Shown: one piece after another, positions 54,001 through 62,717 of the stretch
Numbering within the stretch: the stretch's first letter is position 1
How the letters are laid out: each line of letters begins with the position of its first letter
From: Gemmatimonadota bacterium
Lineage (GTDB): Bacteria; JAAXHH01
Direction of reading: 5' to 3'
DNA: 64,000 nt
NCBI GenBank assembly: GCA_009841265.1
Contig: VXMB01000009.1
Coordinates: 1,598,216-1,662,215, forward strand
Notes under the pieces: generated by a model
What the model was told of the DNA's origin: nothing
The model's database searches: none
Seen by the model: the letters and a program-made list of their open reading frames with translations, nothing else
Position numbers and translations under genes: made by a program

Positions 54001-55035
54001 CTATACGGTCTGCCTGTGGTCGATCAGGATGCTCTCCAGCGCCGATATGAACGCCTCGTTCGCCGCCGGAAGCCCGACGCTGACCCGGATGCTGTGCGTC
54101 AGGCCGAAACGGCTGCCCGATCCCACGAGTATGCCCCGGCCGGCCATGCGGTCCGCGAACTCGTCGGCCGGAATCGGCGTTTGGAAAAGCACGAAGTTGC
54201 CTTCGCTCGGCCAGCAGGCGACGCCGAGCCGGTCGAAGACCGCGTAGAGCGTTTTCTTGCCCTGCTCGGCCAGCGCCACGGATTGCGCGACATGGTCCTG
54301 GTCCCCGATGGCCGCGACGGCCGCCTCCATCTCGAGCGAACCCAGGTGGAAGGTACGGCGAAGTCCCGCCAGGCGTTCGACGATGTCGGGACGGGAAATG
54401 ACCACACCGACGCGAAGGCCGGCCAACCCGTAGACCTTCGAAAATGAATGCAGCACAATCACGTTGCGCCCGGCTACGGCACCGGCGGGCGAATCCGGAT
54501 AGTCCGGATGGGTCACGAACTGGTGGTACACCTCGTCGGCAACCAGGGTCACGCTGCCGGGCAGGCCCTCGTGAAGCCGGTCCATGTCGTCCCGGGTAAC
54601 GATGGATCCCGTCGGATTGTTGGGATTGCCCAGGTAGACCAGGCGCGTCCGCGTTGTCACCGCCTCCATGACCGCGTCGATCCGGACGCTGAAATCCTCG
54701 CCGTCCAGGGGTACGTCGACGACCTTCGCGCCCTGCCACGCGGCGGTCCGTTCGTATACGTGGAACGTGGGCCCGCAAACAATCACCTCGTCGCCGGGCG
54801 CCAGGAAGACCCGGGCGATGAGGTCCAGGGCTTCGGAGCCGCTGTAGGTCGTGAACAGGTGGGCGGGCGTCACGCCTTTGCCGTAGAACGCCGCTAGGCG
54901 GTTTCTCAGCGCTTCATCGTCCCTGGGCGGATAGAGGCTGAGGCCGGTCAGGTGTTCCCTGATCCGGTCCATCACCAACGGGGACGGACCGAGCGGGTTC
55001 TCGTTGTAATGCAGTCGGTAGGGAGTATTCGACAT
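54001..55035 (-). CDS. HisC-like PLP aminotransferase
   Basis: A 344-residue fold-type I aminotransferase: YNENPLGPSPLVMDRI, YLGNPNNPTGS, Asp/Tyr in ADEVYHQF and Lys in HSFSKVYGLAGLR. It may be true histidinol-phosphate aminotransferase, or act on a pathway-specific 2-oxo acid; the neighbourhood (DapA-like, class III aminotransferase) makes the second option attractive. Confidence 0.92.
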   Translation of the reverse strand: MSNTPYRLHYNENPLGPSPLVMDRIREHLTGLSLYPPRDDEALRNRLAAFYGKGVTPAHLFTTYSGSEALDLIARVFLAPGDEVIVCGPTFHVYERTAAWQGAKVVDVPLDGEDFSVRIDAVMEAVTTRTRLVYLGNPNNPTGSIVTRDDMDRLHEGLPGSVTLVADEVYHQFVTHPDYPDSPAGAVAGRNVIVLHSFSKVYGLAGLRVGVVISRPDIVERLAGLRRTFHLGSLEMEAAVAAIGDQDHVAQSVALAEQGKKTLYAVFDRLGVACWPSEGNFVLFQTPIPADEFADRMAGRGILVGSGSRFGLTHSIRVSVGLPAANEAFISALESILIDHRQTV

Positions 55036-55047
55036 ATACGTGACCGG

Positions 55048-55923
55048 CTAGCCGATCAGCCCGTAGTCCGCCAGGATCCCGCGCAGCTTCTCGCGGTTCG
55101 GTTCCGACAACGGGGCCAGGGGCAGCCTGACCTCGGGACTGATCTTGCCCATCATGCCCAGGGCCGTCTTGACCGGCACGGGATTGATCTCCATGAACAC
55201 GGCGTCATTGAGCGTCATCATGTGGTAATGGAGTTCGCGCGCCTCCAGCCACTTGCCTTCCTGGACCAGGTTGTACAGCCGCGCCACTTCCGCCGGCATC
55301 AGGTTGCCCGTGGCACTTACGAATCCCGCCCCGCCGATGGCCAGAATGGGATAGCAGAGCAGTTCGATCCCCGAGTACACGAGAAAGTCCCGGCCCATGC
55401 GGTGCAGGAGCCGGTTGATGTGCTCGAAGTCCTTGTTCGACTCCTTGACGCCGATGAGATTGTCGTTGGCCTCTTTCAAACGCGCCACGGTATCGATCTC
55501 GATGTTGACGGCCGTGCGCCCGGGGATGTTGTACAGGATGACCGGCAGGTCCACGCATTTGGCAAGGGCGTCGAAATGACGGAAGATCCCCTCCTGGCCC
55601 GGCCGGCTGTAGTACGGCGCGATGAAGAGCAGGGCGTCAGCACCGTTCGCCTGGGCGAATCGGGAAAGCTCGACAGACTCCTCGTGGTTGGTGGATGCGC
55701 TGCCCGGCACGAAGGGTACCCTTCCGTCCACCGCCGCGGCCGCGGCGCGGATCACTTCCTTTCGCTCTTCAATGGACAGCGAACCCGGTTCGCCCGTCGT
55801 CCCCTGCACCGACACGCCATGGGACCCGCTCCGGATCTGCCACTCGACCAGGCCGGCCAGGCCGTCCAGGTCCAGCGATCCGTTTTTGAAAGGTGTAACC
55901 ACCGGTACGATCGACCCGCGCAT
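55048..55923 (-). CDS. dapA: Dihydrodipicolinate synthase family protein
   Basis: A 291-residue class I aldolase. All catalytic elements of DapA are present: GTTGEP (Thr pair), LYNIPGRT (Tyr and Arg) and the Schiff-base Lys in IGVKES (~160). It could make tetrahydrodipicolinate for lysine and cell wall, or be an N-acetylneuraminate-lyase-like aldolase. A strong AAAGGAGG lies before the ATG. First of the closely spaced block that ends at 48474. Confidence 0.9.
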   Translation of the reverse strand: MRGSIVPVVTPFKNGSLDLDGLAGLVEWQIRSGSHGVSVQGTTGEPGSLSIEERKEVIRAAAAAVDGRVPFVPGSASTNHEESVELSRFAQANGADALLFIAPYYSRPGQEGIFRHFDALAKCVDLPVILYNIPGRTAVNIEIDTVARLKEANDNLIGVKESNKDFEHINRLLHRMGRDFLVYSGIELLCYPILAIGGAGFVSATGNLMPAEVARLYNLVQEGKWLEARELHYHMMTLNDAVFMEINPVPVKTALGMMGKISPEVRLPLAPLSEPNREKLRGILADYGLIG

Positions 55924-55975
55924 TCATCCTCCTTTATCTTATGGTCCGCCTGGTCTCGCCGGTCCGCGCCTCGCT

Positions 55976-56644
55976 TCAAATAAACGTAGCGATGTCTTCG
56001 AGCGGTTTCTTCGTGATGACCGGCACTTCCGCGTCCTCCGCCGGGTAGCCGACGACCAGGAGCAGGAAGGGCCGCTCATTGGCCGGCCTGCCCAGCAGGC
56101 GGTTCAGGAAATTCATGGGACTCGGCGTGTGGGTGAGCGACGCCAGGCCGGCCTGGTGCACCGCCGCGATCAGCATGCCCGTGGCGATACCCACCGATTC
56201 CACGGCGTAGTAGTGCTTGACGCTCCGGCCGTCGGGCAGTACGCCGTGGCGCTGGACGAAGATCGCGATCAGCCACGGCGCCGTTTCCAGGAAGGGCTTG
56301 TGTTCGTCGGTACCCAGCGGCGCCAGGGCGTCGAGCCACTCCTGCGGCGCTTTCTCGCGGTAGAACTGCTGTTCCTCCTGCTCGGCGGCGACGCGGATCT
56401 TCGCTTTGATCTCCGGGTCAGACACCGCGGCGAAATGCCACGGCTGCATGTTCGCGCCGCTCGGCGCCGTACCGGCCGCCAGCAGGCAGTGATCGATGAC
56501 CTGCTTCGGCACGGGCCGGTCCGAGAAATCGCGGACCGTTCTCCGCCGGCGAAGCTCCCGGTAGAAGGCTTCGGCCCGTTGTTTCATCTCTTCGGGCGGA
56601 TACTCGCGATAGGTCGACAGGGATTGAAAAACGGGATCTTTCAC
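55976..56644 (-). CDS. Nitroreductase family protein
   Basis: A 222-residue FMN enzyme: [29 protein letters not shown], and the C-terminal [11 protein letters not shown]. The length and tail are like the iodotyrosine-deiodinase/BluB-type branch. Reduces or dehalogenates an unknown substrate. It lies 52 bases before dapA on the same strand. Confidence 0.9.
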   Translation of the reverse strand: MKDPVFQSLSTYREYPPEEMKQRAEAFYRELRRRRTVRDFSDRPVPKQVIDHCLLAAGTAPSGANMQPWHFAAVSDPEIKAKIRVAAEQEEQQFYREKAPQEWLDALAPLGTDEHKPFLETAPWLIAIFVQRHGVLPDGRSVKHYYAVESVGIATGMLIAAVHQAGLASLTHTPSPMNFLNRLLGRPANERPFLLLVVGYPAEDAEVPVITKKPLEDIATFI

Positions 56645-56665
56645 ACCAATGCCCCTTTGTGCGCT

Positions 56666-57964
56666 CTAGCGGGTTTCATCGACAAACCCCGACTTCTCCA
56701 GGAAAGCCAGCACTTTCTCCGCGTAGGCCTCCCGGTCCATTTCCCAGATGTCGCCGTGGGTCGCCCCTTCGGCCACGTAGATCTCCTTGCCGGCACCGGG
56801 TATCTGCTCGAACAGCCGCTCGTTGTTCGAAAGCGGCATGCGCCGGTCCGCCGTGCCGCCCACCAGGAGCACGGACGTGTCGTCCAGTCCGGACACCGCG
56901 CGGCCGATGTCCAGGTCATTGATCCTGATGCCCACGCGGAGTTCCGTAATCGTACTCGTCAGAAACCCGAAGGGCACCGTGGGCAGGCCGAACATCCGGC
57001 TCAGGTCGCTGCGAAGCGTTTCGGAGGCAGCGTAGAAGCTGCTCTCGGCGATGACGGCGTCGATCCCGGGCTCTTCCGCCGCCGTGAGCAGCGCGGTGGC
57101 CGCGCCCATGGAAACGCCCCACAGGATGACCGGACCCTCCTCGCCCCGTTCGTCGACCGTGTATCGCAGGGCCGCCTGCACGTCGCGCCATTCGTAATAG
57201 CCGAATGTGGTCAAATCGCCTTCACTGTCCCCGTGGCGGCGGAAGTCCAACAGGAGCCCGTTGAACCCGTTTGCGTGCAGGAAGGCGGCCTGGTCGAGCA
57301 TCTGGCCCCGGTGGTTGGTGTGGCCATGACAGTAGATGACCGTGCCCCGGCCGGTCTCGTTCGGGATGTACCAGGCGGCCAGGTTCAGGCCGTCGGACGT
57401 GGTCAGCGATACGTCCTCGTAGGCCAGACCGTGGTCCGCGGGGGTGTCCCTCGCCGTGCGGCGGGAACCCACGCTGCCGGTGTACAGGGTCGAAATGAGG
57501 TAGGGCAGGCCGATGAAGACGAGCAGAAGGATGACTACGACGCCCATGGCCGCGCCTCGATAGGAGACCTGTCTCCGGCGCATAGCCAGGGCCAGAACCG
57601 GCCAGATCAACGTACCCGTGATGAAGGTGACGACCGGCCACAGGACGACGTGGGGAATGACCAGGCCGAAGAGGACGTTGCGGCCCCAGGTGAAATACTC
57701 GCCATCGAGCCCCGCGGTCTTGCCCAGTACCGCCAGCAGGATGATCAGCAGGCGGACGCCCGCCGTATAGAGCAGTGCCGTGGAAAGAAACCCGCCGTAA
57801 CCCCTGCCCGCACGGAGACAGATGACCGCAAGCCATACGGCGGCGGCCGGGATGGTCCAGTTGATATTGAAGGGGCCGCCCGCAACAAGGTTCGTGACGT
57901 CCAGCAGGAACCACAGGACGACCAGGCCCCAGGTAACGATCAGGGGCAGGCGGATGAGCGACAT
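56666..57964 (-). CDS. Alpha/beta hydrolase with N-terminal membrane region
   Basis: A 432-residue protein. The first ~170 residues contain four or five hydrophobic helices; the hydrolase follows with RRHGDSEGD, nucleophile Ser in WGVSMGAAT (~290), Asp in GGTADRRMP (~390) and His in GATHGDIWEM (~410). It is likely a membrane-anchored esterase or peptidase of unknown substrate. Confidence 0.88.
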   Translation of the reverse strand: MSLIRLPLIVTWGLVVLWFLLDVTNLVAGGPFNINWTIPAAAVWLAVICLRAGRGYGGFLSTALLYTAGVRLLIILLAVLGKTAGLDGEYFTWGRNVLFGLVIPHVVLWPVVTFITGTLIWPVLALAMRRRQVSYRGAAMGVVVILLLVFIGLPYLISTLYTGSVGSRRTARDTPADHGLAYEDVSLTTSDGLNLAAWYIPNETGRGTVIYCHGHTNHRGQMLDQAAFLHANGFNGLLLDFRRHGDSEGDLTTFGYYEWRDVQAALRYTVDERGEEGPVILWGVSMGAATALLTAAEEPGIDAVIAESSFYAASETLRSDLSRMFGLPTVPFGFLTSTITELRVGIRINDLDIGRAVSGLDDTSVLLVGGTADRRMPLSNNERLFEQIPGAGKEIYVAEGATHGDIWEMDREAYAEKVLAFLEKSGFVDETR

Positions 57965-57980
57965 TGGCGGCCCCGTGCTG

Positions 57981-59234
57981 CTAGCTGGTCTTGCCCAAAG
58001 CTTCTTTCAGCACGTTGAGGAAGACTTCCGTTTCCCGCTCGTCGCCGGAGGATACGCGGATCCACGTGGGCATCTGTTGCCTGCGCCGGTTCGTCACCAT
58101 GACGCCCTTCTGGAACATCTCCCGCATGATGTTCATCGACGGCTTGCCCAGGTCGACCATCATGAAATTGCTTTCGGACGGGATGTACTCCAGCCCCATC
58201 TTCGTGAATTCGTCTTCCAGCCGGTCCCGGAAGTGCTGGACGACCGCCCGGGAGCGGTTGTAGTGATTCCGGTCCTTCAGGGACGCCTCGCCCGCGGCGT
58301 AGGCCAGGGCGTTGGCCCGGCCCGTGCTGTAGAACCGCAGCTTCTGCTGGATGGCCTGGCTGCAGATCCCGTAACCGAGGCGCATGCCCGGCATGCCGAA
58401 GACCTTGGAAAAGGTTCGGGTGACGATCACGTTGTCGTACTTCCTGGTCAGCGACGCCGCGGTCCGGTACTGGGGATCCCTGACGAAATGTATGTAGGCC
58501 TCGTCGATGACCACGAGCACGTTCTCGGGCACGGCGGCCACGAACTTCTCGGTCTCTTCGAAGGAGAGCAGCGTGCCGGTCGGGTTATTCGGATTGGTAA
58601 TGACCACCACGGACGTCTTCGGCGAGATCGCCGCGAGCATGGCGTCCAGGTCGTGTTTGTAGTCCTTCATGGGCGTGCGGATGATGTTCACGTCGAGGCC
58701 GGCTTCCTGGTAGTTCTCGGCATCACCCGAAATGTCGCCGTAACCCATATCGGCCTCGATGACCTCGGTGCCGCCCTTGCTCAGATAGGCCAGCGCGATC
58801 TGGGAAAGGAGCGCGCCGGATCCCGCCGTAATGAAGAACGGAACCTGCCACATGAAACGCCCGCCACCGCCCATTCGACCCGTACCGCCGAACCTGGGAG
58901 GGGGCGGCAATTCCAGACCGTCGAACTCGGCCAGCGCGCCGTAGATGTCGCCGCCGCCGAAGGAATACCGGTTGATCTTGAACATGTTTTCGGCGATGGC
59001 CTCCAAGGCCCGCGGGGACGGTCCTATGGGGTTCTCGTTCAGCGCCATGCGGACGAGACCCGGCTCGACGCCGATCCCGTGGATGTCCTTGGCGGTAAGG
59101 CCGCCCGTAGCCATGGTCTGGGCGAGGGCCAGGCGATCGGCCAGCGTCAGTGCAGCACCGGCGGCCAGTGCTCCCGAGAGAAAATGGCGGCGGGTGAGGC
59201 CGGAACCGGCCGTCTCCTTCATACGGTTCAACAT
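57981..59234 (-). CDS. Tat-exported HisC-like aminotransferase
   Basis: A 417-residue PLP enzyme with a Tat signal (GLTRRHFLSGALAAGAALTLADRLA). The catalytic domain has MALNENPIGPSPRAL, TNPNNPTGTL, DEAYIHF and the PLP Lys in RTFSKVFGMPGMR. A Pro/Gly-rich loop (LPPPPRFGG..GGGGR) is inserted near residue 100. Export of a folded PLP enzyme is unusual; Tat fits because cofactor must be inserted beforehand. GGGAG precedes the ATG. It is the first gene of a run of nine. Confidence 0.9.
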   Translation of the reverse strand: MLNRMKETAGSGLTRRHFLSGALAAGAALTLADRLALAQTMATGGLTAKDIHGIGVEPGLVRMALNENPIGPSPRALEAIAENMFKINRYSFGGGDIYGALAEFDGLELPPPPRFGGTGRMGGGGRFMWQVPFFITAGSGALLSQIALAYLSKGGTEVIEADMGYGDISGDAENYQEAGLDVNIIRTPMKDYKHDLDAMLAAISPKTSVVVITNPNNPTGTLLSFEETEKFVAAVPENVLVVIDEAYIHFVRDPQYRTAASLTRKYDNVIVTRTFSKVFGMPGMRLGYGICSQAIQQKLRFYSTGRANALAYAAGEASLKDRNHYNRSRAVVQHFRDRLEDEFTKMGLEYIPSESNFMMVDLGKPSMNIMREMFQKGVMVTNRRRQQMPTWIRVSSGDERETEVFLNVLKEALGKTS

Positions 59235-59346
59235 GTAAGTGCTCCCTGTGTGTGTGGACGCGGCCGCGGAGCGGCTGCGGTCGAATCCGACCCACCCCCA
59301 CGTATACCCGCTTGCACGTGGATGACCCGGTTCGATTACGATGTCG

Positions 59347-59375
59347 AATATACGCGCCCGGGGGTGTCCTGACAA
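59347..59375 (-). promoter_or_regulatory. Promoter of the nine-gene leftward operon
   Basis: Minus strand TTGTCA (59370-59375), 17-bp spacer, TATATT (59347-59352), giving a leader of about 105 nt before the Tat-aminotransferase. Confidence 0.65.
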
Positions 59376-59431
59376 CCCTTAAAGTCACGGAACCGGGACA
59401 CGATTCCCGGGACACGGTACCGGGCGGATTC

Positions 59432-59451
59432 GTGTATACAATCTGGATACA
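59432..59451. promoter_or_regulatory. GTGTATAC...GATACA motif, copy 2
   Basis: GTGTATACAATCTGGATACA; 18 of 20 bases match the site at 44373. It lies between the divergent promoters. Confidence 0.5.
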
Positions 59452-59516
59452 TCTGAACCCCCGACTTCATTCTAACATATTCCTGACGACGCCTGCTGCA
59501 ACAGGTTCAATATTTC

Positions 59517-59545
59517 TTGACACCATACCAACCCGCCCATACTAT
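59517..59545 (+). promoter_or_regulatory. Promoter of the porin-like gene
   Basis: TTGACA (59517-59522), 17-bp spacer, TACTAT (59540-59545). Confidence 0.55.
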
Positions 59546-59667
59546 CCCTTTTTCAAGACCCGCCATAGATTACTGGATCGCCTGCCGGCGTATTTCGGCG
59601 TATTCCGGCGAATCCGGCTTACATTCGCGAAGCCCGGGAGAACCGATACACTGGAGGGATTGAGCCC

Positions 59668-60819
59668 ATGTGGACCAGATGCTCCCTTTTGTGCGTCCTG
59701 ACACTCTCCGTCCTGACGTACGTCGTTCCCGCGGCCGGGCAGGACGCAGGGCAGGAAGAAGACCGTTTCTCCTGGAATGGGATGATGAGGACGCGGTTGC
59801 AGGGCGACTACCAGGATGGTAGCCGCGCGGTGAACCGGTTCATGTACGGCTTCTTCCTCAACGGCACGTTCCGCCTCACCGACCGGATCGACGTGGCCGG
59901 CCGTATCAAGACGGGGAACCCCAATGCCATCGTCACCTCGGAATGGATGTCCTACGGCGACTTTCTGGTACACGAGCATCCCCATGTTTCCTTAATGTAC
60001 GTCAAAGTGCGTCCGAATCCCACCCTGACCCTCATCGCGGGCAAGTTTCCCCTGCCCTTCTTCCGGCCGACGCAGGTGGTGCTGGACAACGACCTCTCGC
60101 CGGAGGGTTTCGCCCAGCAGATTCTGATCGACAACGAGGACGGATCATCGTCCTTCGGCATGAACTTCGGCCAGTTCATGATCAACCAGTTGGCTTCTCC
60201 GGTGAAGGACCTCGACCGCACCTATTTCCTGGGCGGGCAGTTCGTGGCCCGCTTCACCCAGCCGGGAAGTTCGCAGACGCTGGCCGCGGCGATCTATAAC
60301 GTAACCGGTGCGGACTCCCTCTTTGCGGCTCAGAACCTGAGATATCGGCCGCTGATCGTCGCACCGAATACCAACCGGGCGAACCGGTACGGTGACGGTT
60401 ACCTGTCCGAGTTCCGCATGGTCAACCTCAGCGGTCAGTATACCCGGACCGTGAACGGCCGGCCGCTGACCATAAGCGCCGATTACGTGTTCAATACCGG
60501 GGCCGACGACATGCGCCAGGGCGTCACCGGCATGATTACCTACGGCAGCACGGCGCGTGTCGGCGGCACGCGGGGCGGGATCCATGCCTTTCTCATGCAG
60601 CAGGACGCCACCCTCGCCCCGTTCAGCAATATCGACTACTCCCAGACCAACACGAAGGGCGTCGGACTCCTGTTCGGTCACCATGTCATCGAACGGTTTA
60701 GAGTCGACATCGCGCTGTACACCCGCAAGTACGATTCCCCCGAAACACTCGTCTCTCCCGCGGCCAACAACGCGTGGCGTACCCGACTGCGCTTCATGTT
60801 GAGTTTCCTGTTGAACTGA
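59668..60819 (+). CDS. Porin-like outer-membrane protein
   Basis: A 383-residue protein with signal peptide (LTLSVLTYVVPAAGQ) and alternating hydrophobic/polar stretches typical of beta strands (NGTFRLTDRIDVAGRI, VSLMYVKVRPNPTLTLIAGKF, RVDIALYTRKY), ending RTRLRFMLSFLLN. Likely a putative porin of the phosphate/ion-selective type. GGAGG is ~10 bases upstream. It precedes tupA by 11 bases, so it may help tungstate or another oxyanion cross the outer membrane (inference). Confidence 0.8.
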   Translation: MWTRCSLLCVLTLSVLTYVVPAAGQDAGQEEDRFSWNGMMRTRLQGDYQDGSRAVNRFMYGFFLNGTFRLTDRIDVAGRIKTGNPNAIVTSEWMSYGDFLVHEHPHVSLMYVKVRPNPTLTLIAGKFPLPFFRPTQVVLDNDLSPEGFAQQILIDNEDGSSSFGMNFGQFMINQLASPVKDLDRTYFLGGQFVARFTQPGSSQTLAAAIYNVTGADSLFAAQNLRYRPLIVAPNTNRANRYGDGYLSEFRMVNLSGQYTRTVNGRPLTISADYVFNTGADDMRQGVTGMITYGSTARVGGTRGGIHAFLMQQDATLAPFSNIDYSQTNTKGVGLLFGHHVIERFRVDIALYTRKYDSPETLVSPAANNAWRTRLRFMLSFLLN

Positions 60820-60830
60820 CGGCCCACAGC

Positions 60831-61691
60831 ATGCGTCTCGGTTTTGTTTCGCTCCTGTTGCTTTTCGTCGCGGTCTTCGCGGCCTTCGCGGTCTTCGTAG
60901 ATGCCGCGGAAGCGCAGCCGCGCCTCAAGCTCGCAACGACGACCAGCACCGACGATTCCGGACTGCTGGACATCCTCCTTCCGCCTTTCGAGGAAAAGCA
61001 GGCGGGCGGGATCCGGGTGGACGTCATTGCCGTGGGTACGGGCAAGGCACTGAAGCTGGCCGAAAACGGGGACGTGGACGCGGTCCTCGTACACGCGCCG
61101 AAGCTGGAGGAGGCCTTCGTGGCCGCCGGCTTCGGGGTGGATCGCCGGAACGTCATGTATAACGATTTCGTCGTCGTCGGGCCGTCTGCCGACCAGGCGG
61201 GGATCGCAGGGTCGGAACGGGTCGCAGACGCCTTCGCCACCATCGCGCGGAGGGAAGCGTTGTTCTTCTCGCGGGGCGACCTGTCCGGCACCCACCTGAA
61301 GGAACGGGCGATCTGGGACCTTTCCGGGATCGAGCCCTCGGGGGACTGGTACGTGGAAGTGGGCCAGGGCATGGCGGCCACGCTGCGGATGGCGGACGAG
61401 AAGCGGGGTTACGTGCTGATCGACCGGGGCACCTACCTGGCCTTGCGGGAAACGGTGAACCTGCGGGTCCTGGTGGAATACGATCCCCCGCTGCACAACC
61501 CCTACAGCATCATCGCCGTCAACCCCGAGCGCTGGCCGCACGTCAAGTACGGGCGGGCGCGCGCGCTCATCGACTACGTGACCTCGCCGGAAGCCCAGGC
61601 CATCATCGGCGGATACCGGAAATACGGCCAGCCGTTGTTCACGCCGTCCGCGACGGACCGAAGGCGCGAAGCAGAGGAGGTAGTAAATTGA
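60831..61691 (+). CDS. tupA: Tungstate-binding periplasmic protein
   Basis: A 286-residue binding protein with a signal peptide (LLLLFVAVFAAFAVFVDAAEA) and the TupA signature start LKLATTTSTDDSGLLDILLPPFE, then VIAVGTGKALKLAENGDVDAVLVHAP, FSRGDLSGTHLKE and the ending AQAIIGGYRKYGQPLF. Supplies TupB/TupC encoded at 3823-5651. Its stop overlaps the TTG of the next oxidoreductase gene. The neighbourhood suggests use of a tungsten (or molybdenum) enzyme, none of which is visible here. Confidence 0.9.
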   Translation: MRLGFVSLLLLFVAVFAAFAVFVDAAEAQPRLKLATTTSTDDSGLLDILLPPFEEKQAGGIRVDVIAVGTGKALKLAENGDVDAVLVHAPKLEEAFVAAGFGVDRRNVMYNDFVVVGPSADQAGIAGSERVADAFATIARREALFFSRGDLSGTHLKERAIWDLSGIEPSGDWYVEVGQGMAATLRMADEKRGYVLIDRGTYLALRETVNLRVLVEYDPPLHNPYSIIAVNPERWPHVKYGRARALIDYVTSPEAQAIIGGYRKYGQPLFTPSATDRRREAEEVVN

Positions 61692-62710
61692 TACGCATCG
61701 GCATCCTGGGCATCGGTTTCATGGGGACGACCCACTTCATGGCGATCAAGCACCTGGCCAACGCGGAAGTGGGGGCCATCTGCACCCGTGACGAACGGAA
61801 ACTGAGCGGCGACTGGCGGCATATCCAGGGCAACTTCGGCGGCGGCGGCGGCGTGCAGGACCTTACCGGCATCCGCACCTGTACCGATATCGACGAGGTG
61901 CTGGGCGACCCGGACATCGATCTGGTCGACGTGTGCCTGCCCACTGCCCTGCACCACGACGTCGTCCTGCGCGCGCTGGACGCCGGCAAGGACGTCCTCG
62001 TCGAGAAACCCATCGCCCTCCGACTGGACGAGGCGGACCGCATGATCGCCCGGGCGGGGGAAGCCGGAAAGACCCTGATGGTCGCCCACGTGCTGAAGTT
62101 CTTCCCCGAGTTCGCCTTACTCAAGGCCGCCATCGACGACGGCCGCTACGGCCGCCTGCTGGGCCTGCACCTCAAGCGGGTCATCTCGAAGCCCCTCTGG
62201 GGAGAGGGCAACTGGTTCGGAGACTACGAGCGCACGGGCGCGGCGGGCATCGACCTGCACATCCACGACACCGATTACCTGCGCTACCTCTTCGGCATGC
62301 CCGACAGTGTGCACGCCGACGGCAAGACGAGTCCGAACGGTTACTTGCTCTACCTGAACACGCAGTACGGGTACGACGACCGCGACATCACCGTGTCGTC
62401 CCAGTGCGGGGCCATCAGTTCGGCCGCCTTCGAACACGGTTACGACGCCTATTTCGAGGAAGGCACGCTCTGGTACAACGTGCTCTCGGAACGGCCGGTC
62501 ACGCTATACACGCCCGACGGCGGCCGTACCGAACCGGAAATCGACTTTCCCGAGGCCTTCGAGGCCCAGTTGGGATACGCCGTCGACGCCCTGGAAAACG
62601 GCACGGAGCCCGACCTGGTCTCGGCCGGCGCAGCCCGCGACGCCCTGCGGATCTGCCACGGAGAGGCCGAATCGGTGAAGACGGGTAAGACCGTGCGGTT
62701 CCCGGACTGA
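61688..62710 (+). CDS. Gfo/Idh/MocA family oxidoreductase, second
   Basis: A 340-residue dehydrogenase: GILGIGFMGTTHFMAIKHL (GxGxxG), EKPIAL near 105 and the C-terminal beta domain with DLHIHDTDYLRYL. TTG start preceded by GAGGAGG, overlapping the tupA stop. Probably a sugar oxidoreductase; coupling to tupA is curious. Confidence 0.9.
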   Translation: MIRIGILGIGFMGTTHFMAIKHLANAEVGAICTRDERKLSGDWRHIQGNFGGGGGVQDLTGIRTCTDIDEVLGDPDIDLVDVCLPTALHHDVVLRALDAGKDVLVEKPIALRLDEADRMIARAGEAGKTLMVAHVLKFFPEFALLKAAIDDGRYGRLLGLHLKRVISKPLWGEGNWFGDYERTGAAGIDLHIHDTDYLRYLFGMPDSVHADGKTSPNGYLLYLNTQYGYDDRDITVSSQCGAISSAAFEHGYDAYFEEGTLWYNVLSERPVTLYTPDGGRTEPEIDFPEAFEAQLGYAVDALENGTEPDLVSAGAARDALRICHGEAESVKTGKTVRFPD

Positions 62711-62717
62711 GCCGACC

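Larger units (their letters stand above)
59235..59667. other. Divergent intergenic region with two promoters and a shared motif
   Basis: 433 bp with no convincing gene. It contains a leftward promoter (59347-59375), a 20-bp near-palindrome (59432-59451) and a rightward promoter (59517-59545). Confidence 0.6.

Noticed and set aside
57822..59372. 516-residue rightward frame
   Set aside because: Antisense to the Tat-aminotransferase; no recognisable motif.
59252..59701. 149-residue rightward frame in the divergent region
   Set aside because: Crosses both promoters and the porin start; no motif, no ribosome-binding site.
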